From contig JACAXG010000014.1 in the NCBI GenBank assembly GCA_018881555.1, positions 498,586 through 562,585 of the forward strand: DNA of 64,000 bases. The letters run 5' to 3'. Positions 22,886-35,000 of the stretch are shown piece by piece. Every line of letters begins with the position of its first letter. Within the stretch, counting starts at the first letter, position 1. A model generated the notes under the pieces. The model ran no database searches. It was not told where the DNA came from and was given only the letters and a program-made list of their open reading frames with translations. Made by a program: the position numbers and the translations under genes. Source of the stretch: Amblyornis subalaris. Taxonomy: Eukaryota; Chordata; Aves; Passeriformes; Ptilonorhynchidae.

Positions 22886-23650
22886 CTCCTCTCTGGTCTC
22901 TTCTCCCCGGAGCTCTCGGCTGAGNTCCCCAGGGCACACGGGGACAGGGGCTGAGCCTCCAGCTGGGGACCCTCCTCGCGGGACACGAACCCCCGTGTCC
23001 CCCCCGCTGCCGTCAGTGCCAGATCTCATCCCAGCTTCCTCAGCATGAGGGTGGAGGAGCCCCCGAGTCCTTCCTGCAGTTTCAGCCGTCCTGGAGCCAA
23101 GAGCCCTTGGGACAGCGCTGCCCTGGTGGAGCTATTCCCCGTGACCTGTGCCAGCCACCAGCGGGCACGGCAGGTATTCCCCATCCTGGTGGGATGTACT
23201 GCATTAATCTCTTTCTTAGGAAGAAAATAAGAAACTCTGAACTTTAGTTTCAGGCTAAAATATTTTAAAAATTGATTTGAGTAGTTCTCTCTGTGACTGA
23301 TCAGTGTGAAATGGGCAGGTAACCATCTCCTACCCTCATGGAGGTATTTTTCCCTCAGGTACAGAGGTTCCTTCTTAAACCTACCTGGCTGCGGAATTGA
23401 GGAATCACAATTCTGAATTGAGATTCAAATTAATGTGATTTTTTTCTATTGAGAAACCTTTAAAAAATGCTTTTGTGACAATAAGAAAGCGATGCCAGTG
23501 GTTCTACGCTCAGTCTGTATGCATTGGCTTAACAGTTCTGAGCAGAGCTTCCTCTCTTGTTCCAAACAGAGCCCAAAGCTGTTCTGCATCATCCCACAGC
23601 TCTGTAGAAAAGACTGTGGCAACCAGAGCTGTGCTATTAAAAATGCTTCA
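22886..23650. other. MED12L-IGSF10 convergent spacer
   Basis: About 0.8 kb between the most likely ends of the two convergent transcripts. It starts GC-rich and becomes AT-rich. No gene or repeat was recognised. Confidence 0.5.
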
Positions 23651-24153
23651 CTACTTCTTACATCATTGAATATTTATTTAAAAAACATACTAAATATTAA
23701 AACACATTAAGAAGGTAATCTGCGTCCCAATAAACCTGCCCTTTGTTTCCCAGGAGTTCTTGCCCTCTCTGATCCGTGCTTGTGACAGTCATACGAGATG
23801 GGCAGTGTTGAACTGATGAAAAACTCTATCTGTACAAGAGCTCTCTGGGCACATTTCCAGAAAGTCATCCTGTTTGATAGTCAATGCTTGCTGTTATTTT
23901 GCAGAGCAAAAGTGCCTTACATTTGCTTTCATTTAAATCCCCTGAACATGGAGGGAACCAATGCTAGTGAATAATGCTAGAGTTGATTTTCGCCTTTGTC
24001 TCTCCTGTTGCCCAGTCACTGCAGACTGAATGCTGTGCATGTGTTCAGGCACTCACATGCTTGTGTGTGCTGCCTTTGATTAAAGTCATTCCAAGGATGA
24101 CCTCAGTCTGGCTGCAGCCCCTGTTAACCTCTGTTCCTGCTGCATCTCTGGCT
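23650..24153 (-). other. IGSF10: IGSF10 3' untranslated region (inferred)
   Basis: Sequence after the IGSF10 stop, up to the first minus-strand AATAAA. No further open exon fits the protein's known C-terminus. Confidence 0.5.
23673..23678 (-). terminator. IGSF10: Candidate poly(A) signal for IGSF10
   Basis: Plus strand tttatt is AATAAA on the minus strand, about 480 bases beyond the IGSF10 stop. Another minus-strand AATAAA lies at 22803-22808 and would extend the UTR into MED12L's UTR. Confidence 0.5.
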
Positions 24154-26062
24154 TCAGAGGACGTGGATGTACGTTACGGCAGTGTCGGTGCCCAGGGAGT
24201 TCCTCGCCGTGCACTTGTATGTGCCGGAGCTGGACGGTCGGGGGTTCTGCAGGAGCAGAGTCCCTGTGGGGTGGAGCAGCTCGCCCCCAGACCCCCTGCC
24301 CTGGTGAGCTGTAGAGAGTACGGAACGGTCAGGTAATTCCCAGGTAACTTCTGGTTTTGGTATGCCCAGCACTACGCAGTGGAGCTGAACTGCTGCCCCC
24401 GGCGCGGTGCGGATGGCCGGCGGGGGCCTGCCCATGATCCGCGGGGCGTAGGCTGCGACCACGACGGGAANGCTCACGGAGGAGTCGCCGGCATCGTTGT
24501 GGGCCCTGCACAGGTAATTCCCTGCGTCGTGGGCCGAGGCTGCCCGAATGACCAAGGTGCCGTTCTCCAGCAGCAGGTACCTCCCGCTGACCTGCGGCCG
24601 GTCCAGCACGCGGCCCCCTGGCAGCGTCCACGCCGTCCTGGGCTTGGGGCTCCCCTCAGCCAGGCAGTGAAGTGACAAAGGCTCCCCGCNGACACCCTTC
24701 ACCGGCCCTGCAGCATGGGTGAGGATGTTGGGCTTCTGGGCAACCTCCAGCACGATCAGCTTTTCAATGTAGCCAACCTTGTTGCGGGCAGCACAGCGGT
24801 ACCGCCCGGCTCCGTGTCTCTCGGGATTATAGATGGTCAGAGTCCCATTGCTTCCTGTGAAAAACTGGGATGTCCTGATGCTGCTGGAAAACCATGTGCC
24901 ATTGGGCAGCATCCAGCTTATATCTGGGGGAGGGTTTCCATCCACAGAACAGTTCAGTGTGATAGTTTTCCCAGGTTTTGCTATTATTTTTTCGTTGAAT
25001 GGGTTTTTGAACATCGGTCGCCGTAGCATTTCTGTGACTTCCAGCTGCACCACCAGCACAGTCTCTCCCCCATCGTTACGTGCCACACAGATAAAATCNG
25101 CTGTGTCGGAAGGCCTGATGTTCCGAATCTCAAGCGTCCCGTTTTTGTGCACTGCAATCCTGCTCCCGTAATAGGGGGCTGTTAGGAAAATGTTATCAGG
25201 CATGATCCACATAATCTGAGCAGGAGGCATCCCTTCTGCCCGGCAGTCGATGTGTTTCTTCGAGTGCCTCACTGCNGTCACCTTCATGATCGTTTTGTTC
25301 CCGTATAAACCATTTATGATGGGGGGTTTAGCAGCCACATCCAGCTTATACAGCTTGGTGTCATCCCCGCCAGGGTTCCGAGCCACACACACGTACTCCC
25401 CAGCATCCAGCAGTTTGGCGTGGCTGATGGACAGAGAGCCGTTGGCGTGCAGGGAGTGCCGGTCTGTGGATGAGGAGATCATCTCACTGGAAGGCAGCAA
25501 CCAGAATATCTGTGGCCTGGGTTCTCCAGCAGCTTCACAGTCCAGCATTGCTGTGTCTCCAGCTGTCACTGTAATGTATGTCTTGTAATTGTGCTTTATC
25601 TGAGGGGCTGCCATGATGACCGTGACGTGGATCTTCATCTCATCCCTCCCCAGAGTGTTTTGGGCATAGCACGTGTAATCTCCTCCTTCGGTCACTCCGG
25701 CTTTGTTGAGGTACAGAGTCCCATTGTCGAAGAGCACGTACCTGCGAGACCTGTGCCCGCTGTCATCCGCCAGCATGGCGTTGTTGACCACTGTCCCGTC
25801 TGGCAGACCCCAGGATATTTCCGGTGTGGGTGACCCCGAGGCCTTGCAGTCCACTCTGAAATCCTTGCCGTATGGCACCAGTTTCTTGAACTGCTGTTTG
25901 TGGTCAATCTTGGCTGGTTTCATGGTGATGCTGACTTTCATCAGTATCAGATCATCCCCAATCCTGTTTCTCGCGACACACAGGTAGTCACCTGCATCCT
26001 TTTCTGTAACTGCCTCAATAGCCAAGGATCCATTGGGGTAGACATGGATCCGACTTCCCATT
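24154..26062 (-). CDS. IGSF10: IGSF10 terminal coding exon (Ig6 second half to Ig12)
   Basis: Minus-strand acceptor cccacaacag precedes 26062. The stop TGA is at 24156-24154 after TAVTYIHVL. It encodes GSRIHVYPNGSLAIEAVTEK, completing Ig6, then six complete Ig domains (NPPPDISWMLPNG, GIPKPEVTWELPD and similar motifs). In the last domain the usual Asp before GxYxC is replaced (SSSGTYKC). Confidence 0.97.
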
Positions 26063-29000
26063 CTGTTGTGGGGGAAGAGAGAGGAAAAGAATTATGGAAC
26101 CAAGTGCNGGGGGTGAATACTGAGCACTGGGAAGGACTGAACGTGTTAACAGCACGATACGACACAGAAGCTCTCTCCAAAGGCACTGTGCCCCTGCCAC
26201 CTGCCCGCCCAATGGGTCCTAGCCTGCTGTTATTGTCAATTTTGGTGTTACGTGGAGGTGAGCGGTGCTGACTCTGCTGGGAACACCCCGAGCTGGGGCT
26301 GTCTCTACAAAGGTGAAGTGTTACTGTGGGCGGGAGTGGGGGGACACCCCCAAAGGTAGACTTGGCAGAAACTAAAGAAACCTCTCCCTCCTGAGCCCTG
26401 CTTTACAAATCTGTTACAAATAACTCCTCTTCCTCTAAACTGACAGCAGTCAGCCAGTGCATGGTAACAGTGGTTCTCTTAATTCAAATATGATTTGTAT
26501 CTGTTTCGAGATCTCACCCACTTGTGACAACTGATGATCTGTTATTAGATGTGTAACAAGTCATTAGCACAGATGTTTCACCATTGTTAAATGCTTAAAA
26601 ATTAGTTTAGTTCACAGTGTTTTAGTGCTGTAATAGGCTCTTATGTGAGCACCAGAGGAGGCAGTGTTTGAAGTTCCAAAGAGGTGGAGAAAAAATAAGG
26701 GCTCATACCTGTGCCACTGGTCCACAACAGCCTTGGAGGGCAACCTCCAGATTATCCTGGGCTTGGGCTCCCCGGTTGCTGTACAGTTCAGAAGCAACTT
26801 ATCCCCAGAGTTCAACATAGTCAGTTCCTGAGAGGCGAGGGCTATCTTTGGAAGTGTCTCTCTGCGCTCCACCACGAGGCTGACCACCCTCCTGTCCGAG
26901 CCCGTGGAGCTCGTGGCTATGCACTCGTAGTTCCCGCTGTCGGAAGGGGCGATGCTGCCCAGGTGGAAGGTGCCGTTGGAGGACAGGAACAGCCTCGTGT
27001 GTACCATCTGCAGAGGTTTCACCACCGTCCCATCAGGGAGGACCCAGTGCATGGTGGGCTGAGGGTTCCCTTGCACCGTGCAAGGGAATTTCAAGCTTTC
27101 CCCCATCATTCCTGCCACACTTTGTCTCTTCTCCTCCAGGATGGTGGGAGGGGCTGCCACGACCTGCAGCTTCACAGCCAGCGTGTCGCTGCCCGCGGGG
27201 TTTCTGGCCAGGCACGTGTAGAGGCCCCTGTCGTACACAGTGACTGCCCGGATAACTAAAGTGCCGTCCGGTTCCACGTGTGCTCTGTCATTTCCCGCGG
27301 AGGCGTCGGAGAGGTGGGTTTTGTTTGCCAGAACCCAGGTGATGGTGGGAGGGGGCCTGCCCTCAGCCTTGCACGCCAGTGCCACGGTGGTCCCGGAGTG
27401 GGCGGTGCGCGGGCGGTGGCGGCCGCCGGCGATGCGGGGCGGGTAGGCCACCACGGCCAGAGTGACCAGGAGCCGCGCCGCGCCCAGCGCGTTGGCCGCC
27501 GTGCACAGGTAGCGCCCGCCGTCCGTCAGCCGCGCCCGCGGGATGGACAGTGTCCCGTTGGCCAGCACTGCCCACCGGCCGGCCCCGCCGCGCTCCGCAG
27601 CCTCGGGCCCTGCGGAACAAGGGGCGGCAGCGCAGCGTTCAGAACCTGCCTCTCGCCTCGTCCTACTCGGTCCCAAACACCCGCTCCCTGTCCTGGGCTG
27701 CTTTGCCCAAGTAACCGAGACCACAGCGACAATGCGGAGAGAAAGCAGAGTATTCTGCATATAGAGTGACAAAGCCTTAAAGTAAGAACAAAGCTGAGTC
27801 AAGGTTTGGATAAAGCAGATGGGGCTTTGCAATCCAAACCTGGCACAGCTGTAACTGTATTTGAGTGGTTTTTGCCACAGATTTTTCTTTTTGCTTGTCT
27901 CACTGTTCTGGAATAGCAGGTAATGTACAGTAAATACTGAATTCTTCCCACAATAAACAAGGAATTACAGTTAAATATAGATTTTTAAAAAATCATTTCC
28001 CGAAAGAGCTGTTCCAGAACCAGCACTAAGCTGCTCCAGCGAGTGCTGGGGTCCCTGTCACTGTTTCCAAGTTCACCTTTCAGTGGCATTTCGCAGTGCT
28101 CTGAAATGAAGCAATGCTTGAGTTTGACACACAGAACAGGTGCCAAATTAAGGACTAACGGAGGTGAATTAAAGGGAGGTTTATCGAGCTCACCTGATGG
28201 TATCTTGGTCCACTGTATTACTGGACGGGGGTTCCCAGTAGCTTCACAAGGAATAAAAGCATCAGAATTCGCCAGCAGAGTAAAAGCAGCCAATTTCCCT
28301 CCGACTATTCTCGGCTTTGAAAAATGGTTTCTGCTTGTAGAGCCCAGGGTGAGGGGATCGGGAGTGGTGGTGGTTTCTCGACCTCGTTTCCTTTCAGACC
28401 AGCCACTGACAGAGCTGTCCTTGTCCCTTCCCCACGGAGACGCGATCTGCGATGCCTGCAGAGTGGTCCGTGTCCTGACAGTCAGCGTGCCGCCCCTCTC
28501 CGCGCCTTCGGTGGGTGGCTGGGGCTGGCGCTTGAGCTCGCCCCACGGAGGCGAGGAGGCTGTGGCGGCTGGCGCAGGGGGCACGGCTGCGGTCGGGGCT
28601 GGCAGAGGGGTGGGATGCCGGGTGCCGGGAGCAGTGGCTGCAGCAGGAGCCCGCGGCACGGTTCGCACTGGGAACGTGGGCTGTGCTGCCTGGTTTTCCT
28701 GGATAACTCCCGCCCCCATTTTCAGGTAGGGTTTTTCTCCTGACATGGCAGTGGCTCTGATGTGCTGGGTGGGCACTGGCCCCGACGTGGCANCGCCTGC
28801 AGCAGATCTGGCACTAGCGGCACCAGGAGGCTCATCCCGCCGCGGTGAAGTTTGCAGACCCATGGTGGGCGTCTGGGCAGGACCGGGAGGTGGTGACGTG
28901 GCCGGCTGGGTGTTCCTCTGTGTGACTGGTGTGGTTTGCAGTGCCGTGGTGGGGCTCTGAGCGGTCGGACTGCCGGGCGGTGGCGTGGCTGACTGAGGGT

Positions 29001-32000
29001 TCCTCCGTGTGGCCGGGGTCACCAGCGTCTGTGTGGTTGCCGTGGGTGAGTGCTGAGGTGCCTCGGGGGTGTGAGGGGTCCGCAGTGCTGGTGTTCTGGT
29101 CACGGAGACTGCGCTGATGCTGCCAGGCGGGGGTTTTGCAGGTGTAAGGCTTGTAGGCACGGCTGGTGGTGTAACTGCTGTCACCGCGGGGGTGGCTGTG
29201 CTCACCGCGGGGGTGGCTGCAGGGCTCTGGGCTGCAGCCACACGCTGTGGGGCAGATGTTTTGGGAGGCCTCTTCCTCCTCTGACCTCTCCTTCCTCCCA
29301 CTCTGAATATTTTACTTTTGGGGATCCTGGTGTCAGTTTGAGGAGTAAGAGCAGGTGTAACTATTGGCCTCCAACCCATTACACCCACTCCACTGGCTGC
29401 AGTAGTGGCACTGCCCTTTGCAGTGACAGACATGACTGTGGTAGCAGCTTTTTGCCTTGCACTACATTCGTTTTCCTCTTCTCTGAGGAATGCTGTGTTT
29501 TGATGGGTACCCACAGGGTGCTGCAATGGCATGTTCATGATGGTGGGGGAAGACAGGGGTGCTTCTGGGTTAAATNGATTGATGGAACTGCTGAAATTAT
29601 TTAAGGTTGGTACATTTGATACATAGTTCATATTCAGTTGAACACCTTCAGCCAGAGCCGTACTTCCTCTGGCAAACCCTGGCCTCCCACTATTGTATCT
29701 GTGCTCTTTCATACTTGGGATACGTCCTGGTCTAACAATTTGTCTCCGACCAGAAATTGTCCTTCCTCTTCCATAGTGCTGCTGCAGCTGGGGTGTATGA
29801 GTTTCAACGTCCTGGATAACCCAAATTTGCTGACGAGTAGTGGTAGTCAAGGCCAGTGGTGGCTTAGGGGTTCCTCCTTTCTGAGCAGTATGAAAATAAA
29901 TGGGGCTTGGGTTAGGGCTTGGTGCACTGACTGTCACCACAGGGATCTGGTGATCTGTTTTGATGGAAACCTTATCAATAGACTCAGTAAAAATATGCAG
30001 CTTGTCTGCTGTGTTTTGGGGAGTTACAGCCTTGCTGGTGTCTGTAGCTTCTGTCGTGGGTGTCATGGATGCAGATTTTCTGTGCTGGTTATTAGTTTCC
30101 CCAGAATACATCAATCTTTGGCCAGCAGGGAAGAGTGTGGATGTTCCACTTACTCCACTTGAGGCAGTTGATTGTTTTACACCATTTACTGATATTTGAC
30201 TCAAATCAGATCTTTCCCATGAGTCTGTAGGTTTTGGATACGTTTGTGGCCTTCTGCTGCTGTGTGCCACAGAGTGTGGAAGAGGAGAGGGTAGGGGAGT
30301 TAATGCCTCTGTGAGCAGGAGGGATGTTTTCCTGGCAGGAGTGTGATTCGCGGTCTCCTNGGGCCCTGCAGTGACCGTGAGTTCTGTTGCTCTCCCCAGA
30401 GCAGATACTGGGGATCTCTCTGTTGCTGGTATCATGAATTCTTCTTCTGGAGATACGAGATCACCAGATGTCTCCTCCTCATCCTCTGAGAATTTATGGA
30501 CTTGAATGGGTGGTTCTGTTGCAATTTTTTCTTGTTTGTCTGTCACTGTTGAGTTCCTCTTTGCTTTCTCCAACAAGGCTGCCCAGCGCTGTGGATCAAC
30601 TCTCCTGCCTGAGGAAACAAACTGTCTCCTGTGTCCCCAGAACCGCCTGCCCGTTCTGTCCCTGTAGGGCCAGTGAGGCGTTTTCCCGTGGCTGTTCCTT
30701 CGACGTGCGCTCTGCATGCCCTGGCTGCTGGGTGCTGAGGCAGCAGATTCCCCATGAGCTGTCAGGGTGGCCGGAGTGGCTGAGGGATGTCTCTGTGCTG
30801 CAGCAGGGCCCAGCAGTGCATTGCCAGAGCCCTCTTCCCACTCTCCCACAGCTCCATGCTTTTTCTCTGGAGCAGTTTCATCCTGTCTTGTTAGCACTTG
30901 GAAAACCAAAATATCAACACCGTACTGGTTGGCTGCAACACATCGGAAGTAGCCCCCATCTCTCTCCGTCACCCCTTGTATTCTCAAGGTGCCATTGGCA
31001 AAAATGTGTTTGTTTCCTTCGGACTGACGAAGAATCGTGTGCTCAGGTAACACCCAGGTAACGGCAGCNTCCGGAGCAGCCGCGGATGTGCAGGGGAGGT
31101 GGACGGTGCTGCCGAGAGCAGTGGACAGCTGGGCTCCGTTTACGCCGTTGTGTCCCACGTGCGGATCGACCACGGTCAGCCGGAAGGTGAGCGCGTCGGC
31201 GTCGGCGCGGTTGGTGCCCACGCAGTGGTAGAGCCCCGTGTCGAACGCGTCCGCCGTGCGCAGCGTCAGCGTCCCGCTGCCGAGGACCACGACTCTGCCG
31301 TCCTCGCTGACGTGAGGAGCTCGCACTTTGCTCCCGTCGGCCAATATCCACTCCACGGCGGGAGCTGGCTCCCCAGCTGCCCGGCACCCCAGTTCCACCG
31401 TGCCCCCGGCTAGCACAGTGTGCTCCGTTTGGGTGCTGTTGTCCCTGGAAATCATGGCCCAGTTGTTTCTCACCTGGTTTTTGTCAGCGCTGGGAACACT
31501 GACGCGGGCATCGGTGGAGTAGCGGATGTGCAGCGTGCTGAGCGTGGTGGCTGTCCTGTCCAGCTGCAGGGCCACTTTGCTCTGCATCAGCCAGGCTGGG
31601 TCAGCTCGCAGGTCAGCCTCGATATTGGTGAAGAGTTCATCTTTCTCAGTGTAGATCTGCTTGTATTTGTAGCTAATAAAAGGCACGTCAGTTGCCCGCA
31701 CAGTTTGCTCCAGTTTCAAGGGAGAATTGCTGTACAGTGCCAGGATGCTCCACAGCTGCTGGATGTGTCCATAATCGATGCCACACACCAGGAGTGCCGA
31801 GAATGAGGTTCTGAGCACTGTGCTGCTGCCNTCTTGGTCAAATGAGATGGGAGACATTTCTTCAGGTTTTTGGACATTGCAAACCAAGCTGCCTCGATTT
31901 CCTGCTTGGTCAGTCATATTCAAAACCACGGATCCTATCGGAGCTATGAAGTCCTTGGGAGACACAAAACTGAAATCCCCATCGTCTGGCACTGTGAGGT

Positions 32001-35000
32001 TTCTGGATTTCAGGGAGTCATGTATGACTGGCTTAGTGCAGGTGAGAGATGCAGAAGGAAGATCCACTACGCTTTTCCCATTATGATTTTTGGGACTAGC
32101 ACAGACTGGGCATTGCTGGACACCGGAACTTCTCTCTCTTCTGCACTTTATAACATCTGAAATGAAAAAAAACTTCAGTAAGCTTCTGTGCTACAAGTTT
32201 TAGTATTAAAAATGACATATAGCTACTAACAAGGGATTCTTTTGAAAAAAATAAAACCAAATCTTGAAGCGANATATGAACTGGCAGCAGCAGAGAAAGT
32301 CCTCGAGTCCCTTGAGTTCCATGTTTCCTTTTTAAAGAATCGAGTGCCACGTGGCCCTTGCTCTTGCTGGGTCCATAAATATCAGCTTATTCCCTGTGGA
32401 TCCGCCTGGTGCAGAGAAGCTTTCGACTGGCCAAGGAAAGTTCTCCATTAAGAAAATCTGCACTTGGGAATGTAAGGCCACTAGATTCATTTAATCTGAG
32501 CAACTTAGTGGTATTGATCTCTTTATCCGTATTACACACACCTAGAAAAAGTCTCTCTTCCAGTCTTATCTGGGAGAATAAATAGATGAATAAAGGACAA
32601 TTACCTGTATCAGGAAGAATAAGATGCTACAAGGGGATTAAAGAGCATGAACAAAGCCTTCAGCTCACCTGGTCTCTCCTGTGCCCACTCTGCAAACCCC
32701 TGCAGGCTGCAATCACAGGACCAGGGGTTTCCATGGAGGTAAATGCTCTCGAGCTCTGACATGTAGGAAAACATTTCTTGTGGAAGCGAAGTCAGCACAT
32801 TGTCAGAGAGAGAGATGTGCTTCAGGAAGGATATTTTGAATATTTGACTATAGCGCAAGGTGACAAAAGTGTCTGCATGCAGCTGCTGAAGTAAATTTCC
32901 ATCCAGGTGGACCAACCGTAAGGAAGTGAGTCCATAGAAAACGTTGGGACTCACAAATTCGATTTGATTGTGGTCCATATGCAGCCGTACCAAGCTGTTC
33001 AGGCCATAAAATACATCCTGCTGAAGCACTCTGACCTTGTTGTAACTCATTTTTAAGACCTGTTCATGAAAAAGTAACAAATGCATAATATTAAGCCATA
33101 TTAAAGTTATAGGACCCCTAATAAATGCTGCTGAAGGTTGCCCTGTGCAGTGAAAGTCCTTCACCATACCAGAAATGCCAAGGAACTGGAGTTTCTTTAA
33201 AGCATTAAAGTGTTTATATGCAACGTGCTNAGTTTCTGTGCAGTGGTGGCCTTTTTTTCACAAAGGCTGGAAAGGGACAGGACTGTACTGAAGGAAGGGA
33301 AAGGGAAATCTCAATAGAAAACAATCCTCAAAAAACGCCAAACTGACTAACAAATTAACAGTGACAAGTTTCCTTTCTCAGATACAGTATTTGGAGGTCT
33401 GCAATCTTTCTCCCCGTATGAAAGAGAGTTTTGACTGCAGTTGCCTGCTAAGATACAGCTGACAGGTATCTATCAATGTGTTTGTCACGCTCTTTACGCT
33501 GCACTTGAGTGCCCACCTGGGAGGGAAGGGCACTTCCCATTAGGATACTGGATCTTGAAGGCCCTTGACTTTCACACGGATACAGTAAGAAATAGGAAAC
33601 CGAAATGCCGCAGAAGGCTGCTCTGTGACTGNTTACCGGTATCACTGGAAGCTGTTTAAAGTCATGACAAGAAGTAACATTGGGTCATTTAGTTCTTACC
33701 TGTAGTGAATGTAAATCACCAAACACCTTCTCAGGGATCGTACTGATCTCATTGCTGTGCAGCATCAGTAACTCCAGCTTCTCCAGGCCAGCAAAGTCTG
33801 TGGGGCTCAGTTTTCGCAGGCTGTTGTAGCTGTAAGGGATGGGTTTAGTCAGCCTCACTTCACAACTTTAAAGCCAACCAATCCAAAACAAAAGAACCAC
33901 TTTTTGGGAACAGCTACAGGTAAGCAGTACTTCCCCTTGACAAGACAAAACTCTTAAGTCATTCCTTCATGTTAGCACAAAAGCTGGTCACTTTTCCAGG
34001 ATCGTGTTCTGATGCCTGAATTCTTACTGGACGGGGAGAGTGACAGCAAGCACAAAACACATCTGTCTGACAGTGTGTTCACTTTGATGAAAAATTCCTT
34101 GTATGTTTTCTGCAGACACATCTGGATGATTCAAAGCTTATATGTATCAAAAGGGATACACAGATCAGACAAATATTCCTGAATGGGTCTTGTCATTTGA
34201 TTTAAGACAGAGGACACTTGCTGGAAACTGCACGAAGGGCCGAACGAGCCTGGGTATGATCTATTCCCTCCTCCTTTAACCACACACAGAACAGAACCAC
34301 CCTGGAGGCTGACATGACCAGACAAGTGAAATTTCCCAGGAACTAGGCAGATGAAAGCATAGACCCTAATCTTGTAGGACAGTCTAAGTCACGGAAGCAC
34401 AGAATAGNCTGAATTGGAAGAGACCCACAANGATCATCAACCCTTAAGTGAATGGCCCATACGGGGATCAAACCCACGACCTTGGCGTTGCATCACAGCA
34501 CACTCTCTGCAGGTTTTAATACATGTATTCCTTTTCTAGCCCACGTTCTGAGCTCTAAACTATCCTTTCCCACAGAGAAATCTATTTCAGACTCCTTCCA
34601 AGTTCCATGCTACAGATGCAAAATGTTCAGGTAATATAAAGGAAAGTTAGGTTCAAAACTTTCTGAAGTTCTCACTGTGCTAGATTCCCAAACTTTCCCC
34701 TCACTNTTGGTGGTCTCAGGCTTTGCTGGCTGTGACTGCAGCCACTGCTAAGCACTGCAGAACATGAAGCTCTATAGATTTACTTATTGCTTCGGTTAAT
34801 TTTTAGCCCTAACTCTGGAAACTTAATTATTGCTCTGCGAAGTGCTGAAAGGCAACGGCTCCAAGCATCAAAATCCCGGAGTGACACGTACCCCAGATTG
34901 ATGCGCTGCACGTCCGGCGGGATGCGCGGGGGGACGGCGGTGAAGTAGCGGAAGGTGCAGTGGAGCTCGGCGGGGCCGTGGCAGGCGCAGGGCCGGGGAC

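Noticed and set aside
27278..31806. Numerous plus-strand frames over 24-32 kb
   Set aside because: They are antisense shadows of the IGSF10 exons, whose minus-strand frame is strongly supported by Ig and LRR motifs.
34452..34508. A functional tRNA-Ile gene
   Set aside because: Only the 3' part is present, the acceptor 5' strand and A box are missing, and a CR1 tail follows, so it is a SINE.
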